Of a stretch of DNA of 64,000 bases, positions 36,231 through 45,311 are shown in pieces. This DNA is from Mangrovivirga halotolerans. GTDB lineage: Bacteria; Bacteroidota; Bacteroidia; Cytophagales; Cyclobacteriaceae. The notes below the pieces were generated by a model. It was not told the origin of the DNA and did not search any database. It saw only the letters and a program-made list of their open reading frames with translations. The stretch lies in assembly GCF_026241165.1 (NCBI RefSeq), contig NZ_JAPFQN010000002.1:434001-498000 (forward strand). Direction: 5' to 3'. Every line of letters starts with the position of its first letter. Positions within the stretch are counted from its first letter, which is position 1. The position numbers and the translations under genes are program-made.

Positions 36231-36751
36231 GACTCAGTTTCGTCCAATAATTTTTTAACCACATCCATTGCGATTTCATAATCGGGCTGGTTCCCTATAT
36301 CATCAACGATCTGAAGATATCTTAGTTGTAATTCTTGATCGACAATAAACACAGCCCTAGCAAGCAATCCTTTAAAAGCACCATCTAATATTTCTACTCC
36401 ATACTGCCTTCCAAATTCATCGTACCGAAAATCAGAACCTGAAATAATATTATCAATATTTTCTGCTTCACAAAATCTATACATAGCAAATGGTAGATCT
36501 TTTGATACCATAAGCCCCTTTACTCCCTTTAAACCTGAAAGTTTTTCATTGAAAGTCCTTATTTCTGTTGCACAAACTCCGGTTTCTAAACTCGGAATTG
36601 ACATCAAAACAACGACTTCCCCTTTCAAATCAACAAGTTTCATTTCTGAAAGATCCTTTTTTACAACAGTAAATTTCGGAGCAGCCCCTCCTACTGCAGG
36701 CATTTTCCCTGCTAACTGTATTTTTTCTCCGTCTAATTTTGTTGTGGCCAT
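36227..36751 (-). CDS. tpx: Thiol peroxidase
   Basis: A 174-aa atypical 2-Cys peroxiredoxin. Peroxidatic Cys60 is in SLETGVCATEIRTF and resolving Cys94 in YRFCEAENI, equivalent to Cys61 and Cys95 of E. coli Tpx. It reduces lipid and other hydroperoxides with thioredoxin. It is divergent from the Fur-family regulator and the 2-Cys peroxiredoxin, which points to shared peroxide control from the 163-base gap. Confidence 0.95.
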   Translation of the reverse strand: MATTKLDGEKIQLAGKMPAVGGAAPKFTVVKKDLSEMKLVDLKGEVVVLMSIPSLETGVCATEIRTFNEKLSGLKGVKGLMVSKDLPFAMYRFCEAENIDNIISGSDFRYDEFGRQYGVEILDGAFKGLLARAVFIVDQELQLRYLQIVDDIGNQPDYEIAMDVVKKLLDETES

Positions 36752-36808
36752 GTTTTTTTACTCTTGAATAAAATAAAGCTAAATATAATCAATATAACAA
36801 GGTGTGCC

Positions 36809-36829
36809 TTATAGTTTATTAACTAATAA
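36809..36829. promoter_or_regulatory. Possible Fur/PerR-type operator
   Basis: A 21-base AT-rich imperfect palindrome, TTATAGTTTA around a central T, pairs at 7 of 10 positions. It lies in the tpx/fur divergent gap and resembles in style the TTATAAT-based boxes of PerR. It is a weak match and AT-rich gaps produce such dyads by chance. Confidence 0.25.
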
Positions 36830-36852
36830 TTTTTGATTCTGTTAGAAAAGGG

Positions 36853-36883
36853 TTGATGAAAAATATCTGCTTTCCTATCTTTG
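36853..36883 (+). promoter_or_regulatory. -33/-7 promoter for the Fur-family gene
   Basis: TTG (36853-36855) and TATCTTTG (36876-36883) are separated by 20 bases, a good Bacteroidota promoter. The TTG start codon follows 31 bases later. Confidence 0.55.
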
Positions 36884-36914
36884 CACTTCGTAAAAATTCC
36901 GAACTAGAAAATAT

Positions 36915-37337
36915 TTGAAAAATACGGATAAAAATATAGTCCAAAAACTTCGAGCAGCAGGAGTAAGAGCTACAAAACAGCGAATAGCTGTAATGGAATG
37001 TCTATCCGAAAATTCAAAACATTATTCTGCTGAAGAAATTTATGACAAACTGAAAGAAGAAATTCCCAGCTTGTCTTTGGGTTCGGTTTATCATATTCTG
37101 GATATTTTCTGTGAAGAGGGGTTAGCAAAAAGACTTTCAGTAGAAAAAGGACCAAAGAGATTTGATGTAGCAGATACTCCACATCATCATTTGGTATGTA
37201 ATGATTCGAATGAAGTATTTGATTATTTCGATGAAGAACTTACAGGGTTAATAAAAAAATACCTGAGAGAAAAACCTATACTGGGATTCGACGTTACGGA
37301 TATTGAGTTACAAATAAGAGGGAAAAGAAAAGTTTAA
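36915..37337 (+). CDS. Fur-family regulator, PerR-like
   Basis: A 140-aa winged-helix regulator. The DNA-binding half has VRATKQRIAVMECLSE and GSVYHILDIFCEEGL; the hinge carries the metal-binding cluster FDVADTPHHHLVC. The CxxC pairs that hold structural zinc in most Fur/PerR proteins are absent: the segment after HHHLVC reads NDSNEVFDY. The start is TTG at 36915; no ATG is available. Its position, divergent from tpx and 37 bases before a peroxiredoxin gene, suggests peroxide sensing rather than iron control. Confidence 0.9.
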   Translation: MKNTDKNIVQKLRAAGVRATKQRIAVMECLSENSKHYSAEEIYDKLKEEIPSLSLGSVYHILDIFCEEGLAKRLSVEKGPKRFDVADTPHHHLVCNDSNEVFDYFDEELTGLIKKYLREKPILGFDVTDIELQIRGKRKV

Positions 37338-37374
37338 TTTAAGCATATATTTAATTTAAAATTTAATAACTAGT

Positions 37375-38010
37375 ATGTCATTATTAGGAAAAAAAGCACC
37401 TGTTTTCAAAGCACCAGCAGTATTAGATGGAACTTCAATTGTTCAGGAGTTTTCTCTTGAGCAATATATCGGTAAAAAAGAAGTTTTATTCTTCTTTTAC
37501 CCTAAGGATTTCACTTTTGTTTGTCCAACAGAGATCCTTGCTTTCCAGAAGAAGCTGGAAGAATTTGAAAAAAGAGGCGTTGTAGTTGTAGGTTGTTCTA
37601 CAGATACAGAGGAAACTCACCTTGCATGGTTAACAACTCCAACTAATAAAGGAGGAATCGAAGGTGTAACTTATCCGCTTGTAGCAGATACTTCTAAAAC
37701 AATCGCTACTAACTACGAAGCTCTTGCAGGAGACTGGAATTATAACGAAGAAGGTGAATTAGAATTTGAAGGTACTCCAGTTGCTTACAGATGTTCATTC
37801 TTCATCGATAAAGAAGGAATCGTAAGACACGAGACTAGAAACGACCTTCCTCTCGGAAGAAACATCGATGAAATGATCAGAGTTGTAGATGCATGGCATC
37901 ACGTTCAGGAGCATGGCGAAGTTTGCCCTGCTAACTGGCAAGAAGGTGAAGATGCTATGTCAGCAACAAGAGAAGGTGTATCTGATTACCTTAGCAAGCA
38001 CGCTAAATAA
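37375..38010 (+). CDS. 2-Cys peroxiredoxin (AhpC/Prx1 type)
   Basis: A 211-aa typical 2-Cys peroxiredoxin. Peroxidatic Cys50 is in DFTFVCPTEI, resolving Cys about 184 in GEVCPANW. It reduces hydrogen peroxide and organic peroxides; the electron donor is not encoded here (no ahpF). Codon choice looks more biased than in neighbours, with repeated use of one codon per residue, fitting high expression. It follows the PerR-like gene and ends at a strong terminator. Confidence 0.95.
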   Translation: MSLLGKKAPVFKAPAVLDGTSIVQEFSLEQYIGKKEVLFFFYPKDFTFVCPTEILAFQKKLEEFEKRGVVVVGCSTDTEETHLAWLTTPTNKGGIEGVTYPLVADTSKTIATNYEALAGDWNYNEEGELEFEGTPVAYRCSFFIDKEGIVRHETRNDLPLGRNIDEMIRVVDAWHHVQEHGEVCPANWQEGEDAMSATREGVSDYLSKHAK

Positions 38011-38030
38011 TTCAGCTTTAAAATAATCTT

Positions 38031-38067
38031 AAAAAGGCAACCTGTTTATATACATGGTTGCCTTTTT
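38031..38067 (+). terminator. Strong intrinsic terminator after the peroxiredoxin gene
   Basis: A 12-bp perfect inverted repeat, AAAAAGGCAACC (38031-38042) with GGTTGCCTTTTT (38056-38067), has a 13-base loop. The A/T ends make it usable on both strands; the minus-strand small gene ends at 38092. Confidence 0.88.
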
Positions 38068-38091
38068 CATTTTAACTGCAATTATCGTTTC

Positions 38092-38331
38092 TTAAACTCT
38101 TCCTCTCCATCCATATGGGTTAGCATCAGCTGTACTGATCACCGCATTTATCTTACCGGATTTTATATCCTCCACATACCTCATACTCAATGTGGTCCAC
38201 TGTAGCAATTTCACCTCTCTTTCGAAAGCATCTTTATTTCCTTTATATTTATTATCAATTATAGATTGTTTGTTAGGAAACATAGCCACTTCCGAATTAC
38301 CGTTTTTATATATTATGGTATATTCTTTCAT
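38092..38331 (-). CDS. Small hypothetical protein
   Basis: A 79-aa frame from ATG 38331 to a stop just before the shared terminator. The protein starts MKEYTIIYKNGNSEVAMFP, is basic, and ends in DANPYGWRGRV. No signal peptide or membrane segment. I do not recognise a family. Its location between a terminator and a 173-base upstream gap makes it a plausible single-gene unit; the protein has a balanced composition unlike a shadow frame. Confidence 0.5.
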   Translation of the reverse strand: MKEYTIIYKNGNSEVAMFPNKQSIIDNKYKGNKDAFEREVKLLQWTTLSMRYVEDIKSGKINAVISTADANPYGWRGRV

Positions 38332-38492
38332 ATCTATAAAACAGATAATCAGAATTATTGTTTAGAAACAGTGATTTTAATAAAATATTAATTGGATTTT
38401 AATAAAACAACATATTAAATACTCTATCCTGTATTAAATCACTTGGATAACTTTCAATTCCTTCGGGGAATGACCATGACCCTAATTTACCT

Positions 38493-38500
38493 TATCTTTG
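38493..38500 (+). promoter_or_regulatory. -7 promoter box directly before waaA
   Basis: TATCTTTG lies only 4 bases before the waaA ATG at 38505. If the transcript starts about 4-5 bases after the box, the mRNA begins at or next to the start codon. Confidence 0.55.
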
Positions 38501-38504
38501 CCCC

Positions 38505-39767
38505 ATGAATAAAACAACCTACACCATAGGTATAAATCTATATCGATTCCTGATCAAATTAGCTGCCCCATTTAATAAAAAAGCGGCTAATATGATCGAG
38601 GGAAGAAAAAACTGGCGCCAAAAATTAAAAAACTCGCTTAACGATGTTAATCAGGTAAAAGTCTGGTTTCATTGTGCCTCTCTTGGAGAATTCGAACAAG
38701 CCAGGCCATTAATAGAAAAACTTTCAGGTAAGAATGTTTTTATCATTGTCAGCTTCTTCTCTCCAAGTGGCTATGAAGTGAGAAAAAACTATGAAAAAGC
38801 TGATTTGGTAACCTACTTACCTTTTGATACTAAATCCAATGCCTCAGATTTTATTGATCTAATAAAGCCTGACTTAGTTCTCTTCACTAAATATGAATTC
38901 TGGCATTATTTTCTGGAAGAGCTGAACAAGCAAAACATCCCCACTGTTTTATTTTCTGCAATATTCAGATCCTCTCAGGAATTTTTTAAACCTACAGGTG
39001 ACTTTTTCAGGAACATGCTGAAGAAATTCGATTTTCTGTATGTGCAGAATGAGAAATCTAAGGAACTACTAAATAGTATAGGGTTATCAGAGAATGTTGA
39101 AATAGCCGGAGACACACGATTTGACAGAGTGATAGATGCATGTAATTCTGTAAATAAAATTTCCTTGGTAGAAACGTTTAAAGGAGAAAAAAAATTATTA
39201 GTTGTTGGTAGCAGTTGGCCGGAAGACATAAAGGCCCTGCTAAAGTTTTTTAGATCATTACCTGAAGATGTAAAAGTCATTATCGCCCCTCATGAGATAT
39301 CTGAAAAAAGCATCGAAAAACTTAAGAAATCGTTACCTCATAACGCAATAAGATATAGTGAAGCATCAGAGAATAAAATTGAATCAACAGAATCTGATTT
39401 TTTAATAATTGATAATTATGGCATGCTTTCTTCTGTTTACCAATATGGAGATATCTCTTTTATTGGAGGAGCTTTTAAGGATGGTCTTCACAATATTCTT
39501 GAAGCTGCTACATTTGGAATGCCGGTAATATTCGGAAATAAAAATTACAAAAAATTTAATGAAGCGGTTTTATTAATAGATGAAGGAGGAGCTTACCCTG
39601 TAGCAGATTCTGATGAAACAGATGCTTTACTTAAAAAATTATTTAATGATAATAAGGAAAGAGAACGAATTTCTAATATCTCTTACGATTTTGTAAGAAA
39701 GAATAAAGGAGCTACCGATCAGATTCTTAAATACGTGGAAAAGATATTATATTCAGGTCATGATTGA
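38505..39767 (+). CDS. waaA: 3-deoxy-D-manno-octulosonic acid (Kdo) transferase
   Basis: A 420-aa GT-B glycosyltransferase that adds Kdo from CMP-Kdo to lipid IVA. The acceptor-domain signature FHCASLGEFEQARPLIE (about residues 50-66) contains the catalytic Glu; an N-terminal amphipathic segment anchors it at the inner membrane. The donor domain has VVGSSWPEDIK, IIAPHEIS, SFIGGAFKDGLHNILEAA and the Glu of the nucleotide pocket. Length matches WaaA/KdtA. It overlaps rsgA by 8 bases. Confidence 0.95.
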   Translation: MNKTTYTIGINLYRFLIKLAAPFNKKAANMIEGRKNWRQKLKNSLNDVNQVKVWFHCASLGEFEQARPLIEKLSGKNVFIIVSFFSPSGYEVRKNYEKADLVTYLPFDTKSNASDFIDLIKPDLVLFTKYEFWHYFLEELNKQNIPTVLFSAIFRSSQEFFKPTGDFFRNMLKKFDFLYVQNEKSKELLNSIGLSENVEIAGDTRFDRVIDACNSVNKISLVETFKGEKKLLVVGSSWPEDIKALLKFFRSLPEDVKVIIAPHEISEKSIEKLKKSLPHNAIRYSEASENKIESTESDFLIIDNYGMLSSVYQYGDISFIGGAFKDGLHNILEAATFGMPVIFGNKNYKKFNEAVLLIDEGGAYPVADSDETDALLKKLFNDNKERERISNISYDFVRKNKGATDQILKYVEKILYSGHD

Positions 39768-40683
39768 AGGAAGAATCATTAAGTCTACCGGGTCATGGTA
39801 TAAAGTATTGACCGATGAAGGAATAATTAATTCCAGATTAAGAGGTAAATACCGACTCAAAGGCTCTAAAAGTACAAATCCTCTTGCTGTAGGTGATTAC
39901 GTAACAATTGATCCGGAAGATACTGAAGAAGAATCAGCAATAATCACAGAACTTAAAGAACGAAAGAATTATGTTATCAGGCAATCGCCAAAGCATAAAT
40001 ACAAGCACCATATAATTGCTACCAATATTGACCAGGCAATTTTAATGGTCACTCTTTCAAGCCCAAGAACTTCAGTAGGTTTTATTGATAGATTTCTGGT
40101 AGCTTGCGAAAGCTTCCGGATTCCTGCCATCCTTTTATTCAATAAAAGTGATTTGCTAGATGAAGATAATATGGAATTATTTGAGGCTATGTCTCACTTA
40201 TATTCAGAACTCGGATACCCTTGCATTTTAATGTCTGCCCATGAAGATGAAGACATTTCTCCTCTTTATGCTATTCTGGAAAATAAAACTACACTTATGG
40301 CGGGGCATAGTGGAGTGGGAAAATCAACTCTACTAAATAGATTGATTCCCGAGGCTGATCAGAAAACTGCTGAAATTTCTGATTTTGCTGATAAGGGTGT
40401 ACATACAACTACTTTTGCAGAAATGTTTTTTATCGATAAAAACTCCAGTATTATTGATACCCCGGGCATCAAAGAGCTTGGCTTAGTCGATATGGATGAA
40501 TACGAATTGAGTGACTATTTCCCTGAAATGAGAGAAATCAGGCAGGAATGTAAATTCAATAATTGCACTCATATAAACGAACCAGGTTGTGCAGTTAAAG
40601 CTGCAATAGAAACTGGTGAAATAAGTGAAAGTCGATATTTTAGTTACTTGAGTATTTTAGAAGACGAAGACAACAGAAGATAG
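39760..40683 (+). CDS. rsgA: Ribosome small-subunit-dependent GTPase A
   Basis: A 307-aa circularly permuted GTPase for 30S maturation. N-terminal OB fold (1-65); G4 motif FNKSDLL precedes G1 GHSGVGKSTLLN; G3 DTPGIKEL; C-terminal zinc motif with Cys residues in CKFNNCTHINEPGC. It starts inside the end of waaA. The gene is convergent with the GT2 gene, with an 10-base gap and no hairpin visible. Confidence 0.96.
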   Translation: MIEGRIIKSTGSWYKVLTDEGIINSRLRGKYRLKGSKSTNPLAVGDYVTIDPEDTEEESAIITELKERKNYVIRQSPKHKYKHHIIATNIDQAILMVTLSSPRTSVGFIDRFLVACESFRIPAILLFNKSDLLDEDNMELFEAMSHLYSELGYPCILMSAHEDEDISPLYAILENKTTLMAGHSGVGKSTLLNRLIPEADQKTAEISDFADKGVHTTTFAEMFFIDKNSSIIDTPGIKELGLVDMDEYELSDYFPEMREIRQECKFNNCTHINEPGCAVKAAIETGEISESRYFSYLSILEDEDNRR

Positions 40684-40693
40684 CTATATTAAT

Positions 40694-41614
40694 TTATTGC
40701 ATTCTACTTAAGAAAATATGAGCATAATATCTCCAGGATTTCTTTTTATCCAGGTTATGTTCCTTATAAATTTCAGCCAGCTCTCTTAGTTCTTTTTTTA
40801 GCATACGACGGTAACACAGTCTCATTTCGTACTCCAGGCGTTTATTAAAAGCATCATGATCATCAGAGGGCTCCATCAGATCAGATTGTACTTTCTTACA
40901 GATCCTAACCATAGAACTAGCATGCATCTTATGATAAACCGGGTTATTTGACTGAGAACCTATAACAGTTCTTTTTTGAACCAAAGGCTCTTGAGAACTA
41001 CAAAATGAGGTGATTTTTGCTGCCCTTAACCAAAAGTCAAAATCTTCAAACGATAATGATTCATCATATCCACCCAATTTTTCTACTACTTCCTTTCTGA
41101 CCATCATAGTAGGTGGACAAATGAAATAACTTCGGAGAATAAGATTAAACAAATCACCTTCGGGAAAAGGATCAGGAAAATATTCAAGCGGTAAATTTTT
41201 AAGCGACTTGCTATGTTGACCTATCAAGCAGCTTTTTTCATCAATATATTCAGCATCAGAATAATGAAATCCAAAATCAGCCCCATACGATTCCAATTTT
41301 TCTACCCCTCTTTCAATCCTTTCCGGTAACAACACATCATCTCCTGCCAAATCGATCACATAGTCACCATTGCTAAATTCAAATGCCAGATTAAACGCTT
41401 TACAATTTCCAATATTGTCCTCAAGACCGATAAATTCAACATCAAGTTGATCACAAATATTTTTAAGATATAAGTTTGAACCATCGCTACTTCCTACATC
41501 CACAACAATAAGTTCAACTTGAGAATATGTCTGGTTGAGAACAGAATCGATAGCCTCTTTAACCCAATCTCTCTGGTTATAACATATTAAAATGACTGTG
41601 ACCAAACTACCCAT
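40694..41614 (-). CDS. Family 2 glycosyltransferase
   Basis: A 306-aa GT-A glycosyltransferase. The N-terminus VTVILICYNQRDWVKEAID is typical; nucleotide-sugar motifs are VVDVGSSDGS and DLAGDDVLLPERI (DxD-like), and a later FEDFDFWLRAAK is the usual acceptor/catalytic region. It is the last gene of a three-gene cassette (GNAT, flippase, GT2) whose genes overlap, suggesting surface glycan synthesis. The sugar transferred is not predictable. Confidence 0.9.
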   Translation of the reverse strand: MGSLVTVILICYNQRDWVKEAIDSVLNQTYSQVELIVVDVGSSDGSNLYLKNICDQLDVEFIGLEDNIGNCKAFNLAFEFSNGDYVIDLAGDDVLLPERIERGVEKLESYGADFGFHYSDAEYIDEKSCLIGQHSKSLKNLPLEYFPDPFPEGDLFNLILRSYFICPPTMMVRKEVVEKLGGYDESLSFEDFDFWLRAAKITSFCSSQEPLVQKRTVIGSQSNNPVYHKMHASSMVRICKKVQSDLMEPSDDHDAFNKRLEYEMRLCYRRMLKKELRELAEIYKEHNLDKKKSWRYYAHIFLSRMQ

Positions 41615-42839
41615 TTCTAAAAGTTTCTCTTCTGAATATATAAAAACCCAGTGACATTACGAATTGTGTTGTGCAAACTAAAAGAAACAAAATCGCAACG
41701 TTTTCTACGTTAAAAACAGATTTATAAAGATATATCAATCCTGAAATATGAATAAATGACATTAATAAGAGAATTATCAGATAATCTCTCCAGAGTTTTT
41801 CCTTTAAAAAAAGTAATGAAAATAATTGTGCCAGTGACCGTAAGACAAATCCACTTACGATGAAGTAATAAAGCTCTGCCCGATAAATTATTTTACCGGA
41901 AAAAAGTATTATATGGATGTATTCACTAAAAAATACTATAATCATCGCTCCGACAGGAAATAAAATAGATAGAACCAAAAAATACCGCCAGACATATTGC
42001 AATAATACAGCCCCCTTTTTTCTACTAATTTCGGGTATGTAAAAACTATTGTAAATAGTAATTGCTATTAGCTGAATATAAAACCCGGTGGTCGAAGCAG
42101 CCTGCCAGGCTCCGGCAGCCGACAGATCTGTAAATTCCTTTACCAGGTTCCTTTCCGCCAGAAAAATAAACTGAGTTAATATAACAGCGAGTACCGATAT
42201 TCCGATATACGGTCTCGTTATCTCATAAAAAGACCTGAAGTACTTCCTGAACTTAAATGAAATGATTTTCCTTTGGCTTATGAAAGCAAGTAGAATAACA
42301 AGTACCCTTAAAATAATAAGAGAAATTATTCCATAATACCAGTCCATCCATGCTATTATCGAAACAGCTGCACCTGTAATTATTACATTCAATAGATACC
42401 CCTTGAATTGAAGGTCAAAACGACCGTGAAATATTAGCTGTGTCTCAATCACTGTTAGAATCACATAGAATGGGAGAATCCCTATTGAAAGAAAGATCAG
42501 CATCAATAAGTCCATTTCAAATCCATCAAAAAGAATTGGACTAAATATTAAAGCAAAGAAAGCAAGAAAATAACTGGTGAGTGTCGCAAGGACAACAAGG
42601 TATCCTGAAAAAGGTCTACTCTTTTCCCCACCCCTTCCGAGATAATGATGTAAACTTTGGCTGTAGAAAGTATTTACCGGGGCCAGACACAACTGAAAAA
42701 AATTAAGTAAATGGGATAAACTAAGCAGTGCTACACTACCGCCTAACACGCTGAATAATTTGTTAATTCCAACCTGAAATAACCCCTTTAATATTTGCGT
42801 AAAAAATGGTAAAAACTTCTTCAAACTGACTTTATCCAA
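41607..42839 (-). CDS. Polysaccharide flippase-like membrane protein
   Basis: A 410-aa protein with about 10-12 hydrophobic helices, starting with a short basic N-terminus and LFQVGINKLFSVLGGSVALLS, typical for Wzx/MATE-like O-antigen flippases. It is slightly shorter than usual (420-500 aa). It overlaps its neighbours on both sides (19 bases with the GNAT gene, 8 with the GT2 gene). Likely role: moving a lipid-linked glycan across the inner membrane. Confidence 0.82.
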   Translation of the reverse strand: MDKVSLKKFLPFFTQILKGLFQVGINKLFSVLGGSVALLSLSHLLNFFQLCLAPVNTFYSQSLHHYLGRGGEKSRPFSGYLVVLATLTSYFLAFFALIFSPILFDGFEMDLLMLIFLSIGILPFYVILTVIETQLIFHGRFDLQFKGYLLNVIITGAAVSIIAWMDWYYGIISLIILRVLVILLAFISQRKIISFKFRKYFRSFYEITRPYIGISVLAVILTQFIFLAERNLVKEFTDLSAAGAWQAASTTGFYIQLIAITIYNSFYIPEISRKKGAVLLQYVWRYFLVLSILFPVGAMIIVFFSEYIHIILFSGKIIYRAELYYFIVSGFVLRSLAQLFSLLFLKEKLWRDYLIILLLMSFIHISGLIYLYKSVFNVENVAILFLLVCTTQFVMSLGFYIFRRETFRNG

Positions 42840-43747
42840 TTTAATTTGGTGGATGCCTCACCTCCTACCGAAGATTTAAAATCTGCCAGTTGGTTTTGAA
42901 CAAACGAATTTTGCATTGATGATCCAAGATCAATATAATTAAAGCCCCGTTCCTTCAAAATTTTCGATTGATGCAAAAGCATAATCACATACGGACTGTA
43001 CTTCCTGAAATCGGGATCATATGCTGGATAAAAATTGTAAACGACTTCACTACTTATTATTAATGAAATACATCTGGCAGTAATTTCCTCCTTTTTATTT
43101 TCCAACGTAAAAAACATATGATTATCAGGAAGGTTTTCCAGTTGGTCTTTTAGCTGTTCTTTAGTTAGGCTCAACTTATAATTCTTTTTATCCCTGAACT
43201 CTTTAATAAAATCGAAATATTCTTCCCAATGATCTTTAGAGTGCTCAATTAATTTAAAATCATCAGCATACTTCAACCTGTTACCGTGTCTCCCCTTCTT
43301 ATATTTATTAAAATTATCCTCCTTATTCAGGTCCAGGTGGTGATTTATATGCATTTCATTAATCTCAAAACCCTGTTCCTTTAACAGAACACTAACCCAG
43401 GGTGTGATTTCTGGGTATAAAAATTCAGGATGCTGTCTGATTATGATCTTATCGCAATGTACTTGTTTGGCAACCACAACGCTTTGCTCGATGAAAGAAC
43501 GGAGAATTTCGGTACCGGGAAAAGACTTCAAATAAAACCCTCCATAAGAAGCACAATAACCAGATATTAACTCATCTTCGTGGACTGTAAAAGAAATCTG
43601 GCCAAAAAGCTCATCTCCTTTTCTTAATATTAGTCTAATTGCATAACTGTTTTTACACTGGATATATTTATCAGTTTCGAAAACGGGAAATCTTTCCAAT
43701 TTCAGATCCTCCGATGCATCAATTATATCAAATGACCACTTTTTCAT
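42821..43747 (-). CDS. GNAT/FemAB-like acyltransferase
   Basis: A 308-aa protein. The C-terminal half has the GNAT/FemAB pattern: KKGRHGNRLKYAD, then VYNFYPAYDPDFRKYSPYVIMLL and RGFNYIDLGSS. The N-terminal half resembles a second, degenerate GNAT fold (IIIRQHPEFLYPEI). It first of the three-gene surface-glycan cassette, so an amino-sugar or peptide-like acylation of a glycan precursor is plausible. Substrate unknown. Confidence 0.72.
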   Translation of the reverse strand: MKKWSFDIIDASEDLKLERFPVFETDKYIQCKNSYAIRLILRKGDELFGQISFTVHEDELISGYCASYGGFYLKSFPGTEILRSFIEQSVVVAKQVHCDKIIIRQHPEFLYPEITPWVSVLLKEQGFEINEMHINHHLDLNKEDNFNKYKKGRHGNRLKYADDFKLIEHSKDHWEEYFDFIKEFRDKKNYKLSLTKEQLKDQLENLPDNHMFFTLENKKEEITARCISLIISSEVVYNFYPAYDPDFRKYSPYVIMLLHQSKILKERGFNYIDLGSSMQNSFVQNQLADFKSSVGGEASTKLNWIKSV

Positions 43748-43816
43748 TATCTAAAAATCATTTAGCTAAAATAAAATATAACCTCCAATAACTACCACCT
43801 TTGAAATTTTAAATCA

Positions 43817-43824
43817 TAATTTTG
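43817..43824 (+). promoter_or_regulatory. -7 promoter box overlapping an alternative start of the EamA gene
   Basis: TAATTTTG ends 3 bases before the ATG at 43828. The TTG that could be read as an upstream start (43822) is part of this box, which argues for the ATG and for a leaderless transcript. Confidence 0.55.
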
Positions 43825-43827
43825 AGC

Positions 43828-44700
43828 ATGCTTTATTTGATTATAGTCATTTTTCTCAATGTATACATTTTTGTATGCTTTAAGGAGTTTGGTAAACGAA
43901 ATATAACTTTACTCCCTGCACTAACAATTAATTACATAACCTGTGGTATTGTAGGATTGATTCTTTCAGTCGATTCTATTAAAACAATTAACGTGGTCGA
44001 TTCTGACTGGTCATACTTCGCTTTAGGGTTAGGATTTATTTTTATTTTTACTTTTTTCCTGATGGCTGCTGCTACCCAAAAAACCGGTGTCGCCGCAGCA
44101 GGTATGGCGACCAAAATATCCCTTGTAATTCCGGCATTCTTTTCTCTTTACGTATTTAAATACCAGGGAAGCGATCCTAACTTTTTTAAGATATCAGGAA
44201 TAATTCTTGGTATTTGTTCTATAGTTCTGGTGAGCCTTTCCAGAAAAAAACAAAATCAGAAAGTAGTTAATAAGTGGGTCTATTTACTACCTGTCGGGGT
44301 ATTTTTATTCTCAGGAGGGCTGGACACGTCTTTAAATTACGCTAACAGATTTCTATTGGCTGAAAGTGAACAAAAGATTTTCCCGGTAGTGATTTTCTTT
44401 TCTGCAGGAATATTTGGCCTGATCGGATCGTTGATTAAAAAGCAAAAGTTTGATTTTAAAACTATAGCCGGAGGAGTTTTACTAGGGATTCCAAATTACT
44501 TTTCAATATACCTGCTCCTAAAAGCATTATCCTCATTTGGAAACGACGGATCATTTGTCTTCCCTTTTATTAATATTTCCATAATTGGATTAAGCGCCAT
44601 TGTAGGTAAATTCTTTTATGATGAGGTTATCAGTTTAAAGAAAGCTGTTGGAATTGCTATGTCAGTGATTGCTATTTTATTATTATCGATAGGAAATTAA
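43828..44700 (+). CDS. EamA/DMT-family transporter
   Basis: A 290-aa membrane protein with ten predicted helices in two halves, as in drug/metabolite transporters. The first helix begins MLYLIIVIFLNVYIFV; the second half ends AVGIAMSVIAILLLS. I start it at ATG 43828 because the upstream TTG lies in a -7 promoter box. Substrate unknown. The YigZ-family gene follows 8 bases later, so they share a transcript. Confidence 0.85.
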   Translation: MLYLIIVIFLNVYIFVCFKEFGKRNITLLPALTINYITCGIVGLILSVDSIKTINVVDSDWSYFALGLGFIFIFTFFLMAAATQKTGVAAAGMATKISLVIPAFFSLYVFKYQGSDPNFFKISGIILGICSIVLVSLSRKKQNQKVVNKWVYLLPVGVFLFSGGLDTSLNYANRFLLAESEQKIFPVVIFFSAGIFGLIGSLIKKQKFDFKTIAGGVLLGIPNYFSIYLLLKALSSFGNDGSFVFPFINISIIGLSAIVGKFFYDEVISLKKAVGIAMSVIAILLLSIGN

Positions 44701-44708
44701 GATATTGT

Positions 44709-45311
44709 ATGTCTGAAATTAATGATACATATAAAACGATAGCTGGTTCTTCGGAAGGTTTTTACAAAGAAAAAGGATCTAAATTCATTTCATATGCCTT
44801 TCCTGTCAATTCTGAGGAGAATGTAAAGCAGCATTTAGATGATCTTAAGAAACAATACCATGATGCCAGGCATCATTGCTATGCGTACCTTATTGGTGTA
44901 AATGGAGAAATATTCAGATCTAATGATGATGGTGAACCTAACCATTCAGCAGGAGATCCTATTCTGGGGCAAATAAAATCATTCGAACTAAGCGGAGTAT
45001 TGGTTGTGGTCATCAGGTATTTTGGGGGAACAAAATTAGGTGTTGGAGGATTAATAAATGCTTATAAAACTGCAGCCCAGGAAGCACTGAACAATGCGAC
45101 GATCATAAAAAAAACACTTACTGAAAGAATAGGCATCCATTGTGAGTACCCAATGCTAAATGACGCCATCAGATTTTTCAAAGACAAAAATCTTGAAATC
45201 GTAAACCAGGAATTAATGATCGATTGTAAATTATGGGCAGATGTCCCTCTTTCTGACGCTCCACAGATCAAAGAAGATATAAAAAATTACCACAAGCTTA
45301 AATTAATCTGA
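44709..45311 (+). CDS. YigZ/IMPACT-family protein
   Basis: A 200-aa protein with the N-terminal UPF0029 (Impact) domain: KEKGSKFISYAFPV, DARHHCYAYLIG, NDDGEPNHSAGDPILG and VVIRYFGGTKLGVGGL. The C-terminal DUF1949 ferredoxin-like domain covers about residues 135-200. Family function is unclear (possible nucleic-acid or translation link). Its TGA stop directly abuts the TGA of the convergent exonuclease gene, together making TGATCA. Confidence 0.93.
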   Translation: MSEINDTYKTIAGSSEGFYKEKGSKFISYAFPVNSEENVKQHLDDLKKQYHDARHHCYAYLIGVNGEIFRSNDDGEPNHSAGDPILGQIKSFELSGVLVVVIRYFGGTKLGVGGLINAYKTAAQEALNNATIIKKTLTERIGIHCEYPMLNDAIRFFKDKNLEIVNQELMIDCKLWADVPLSDAPQIKEDIKNYHKLKLI

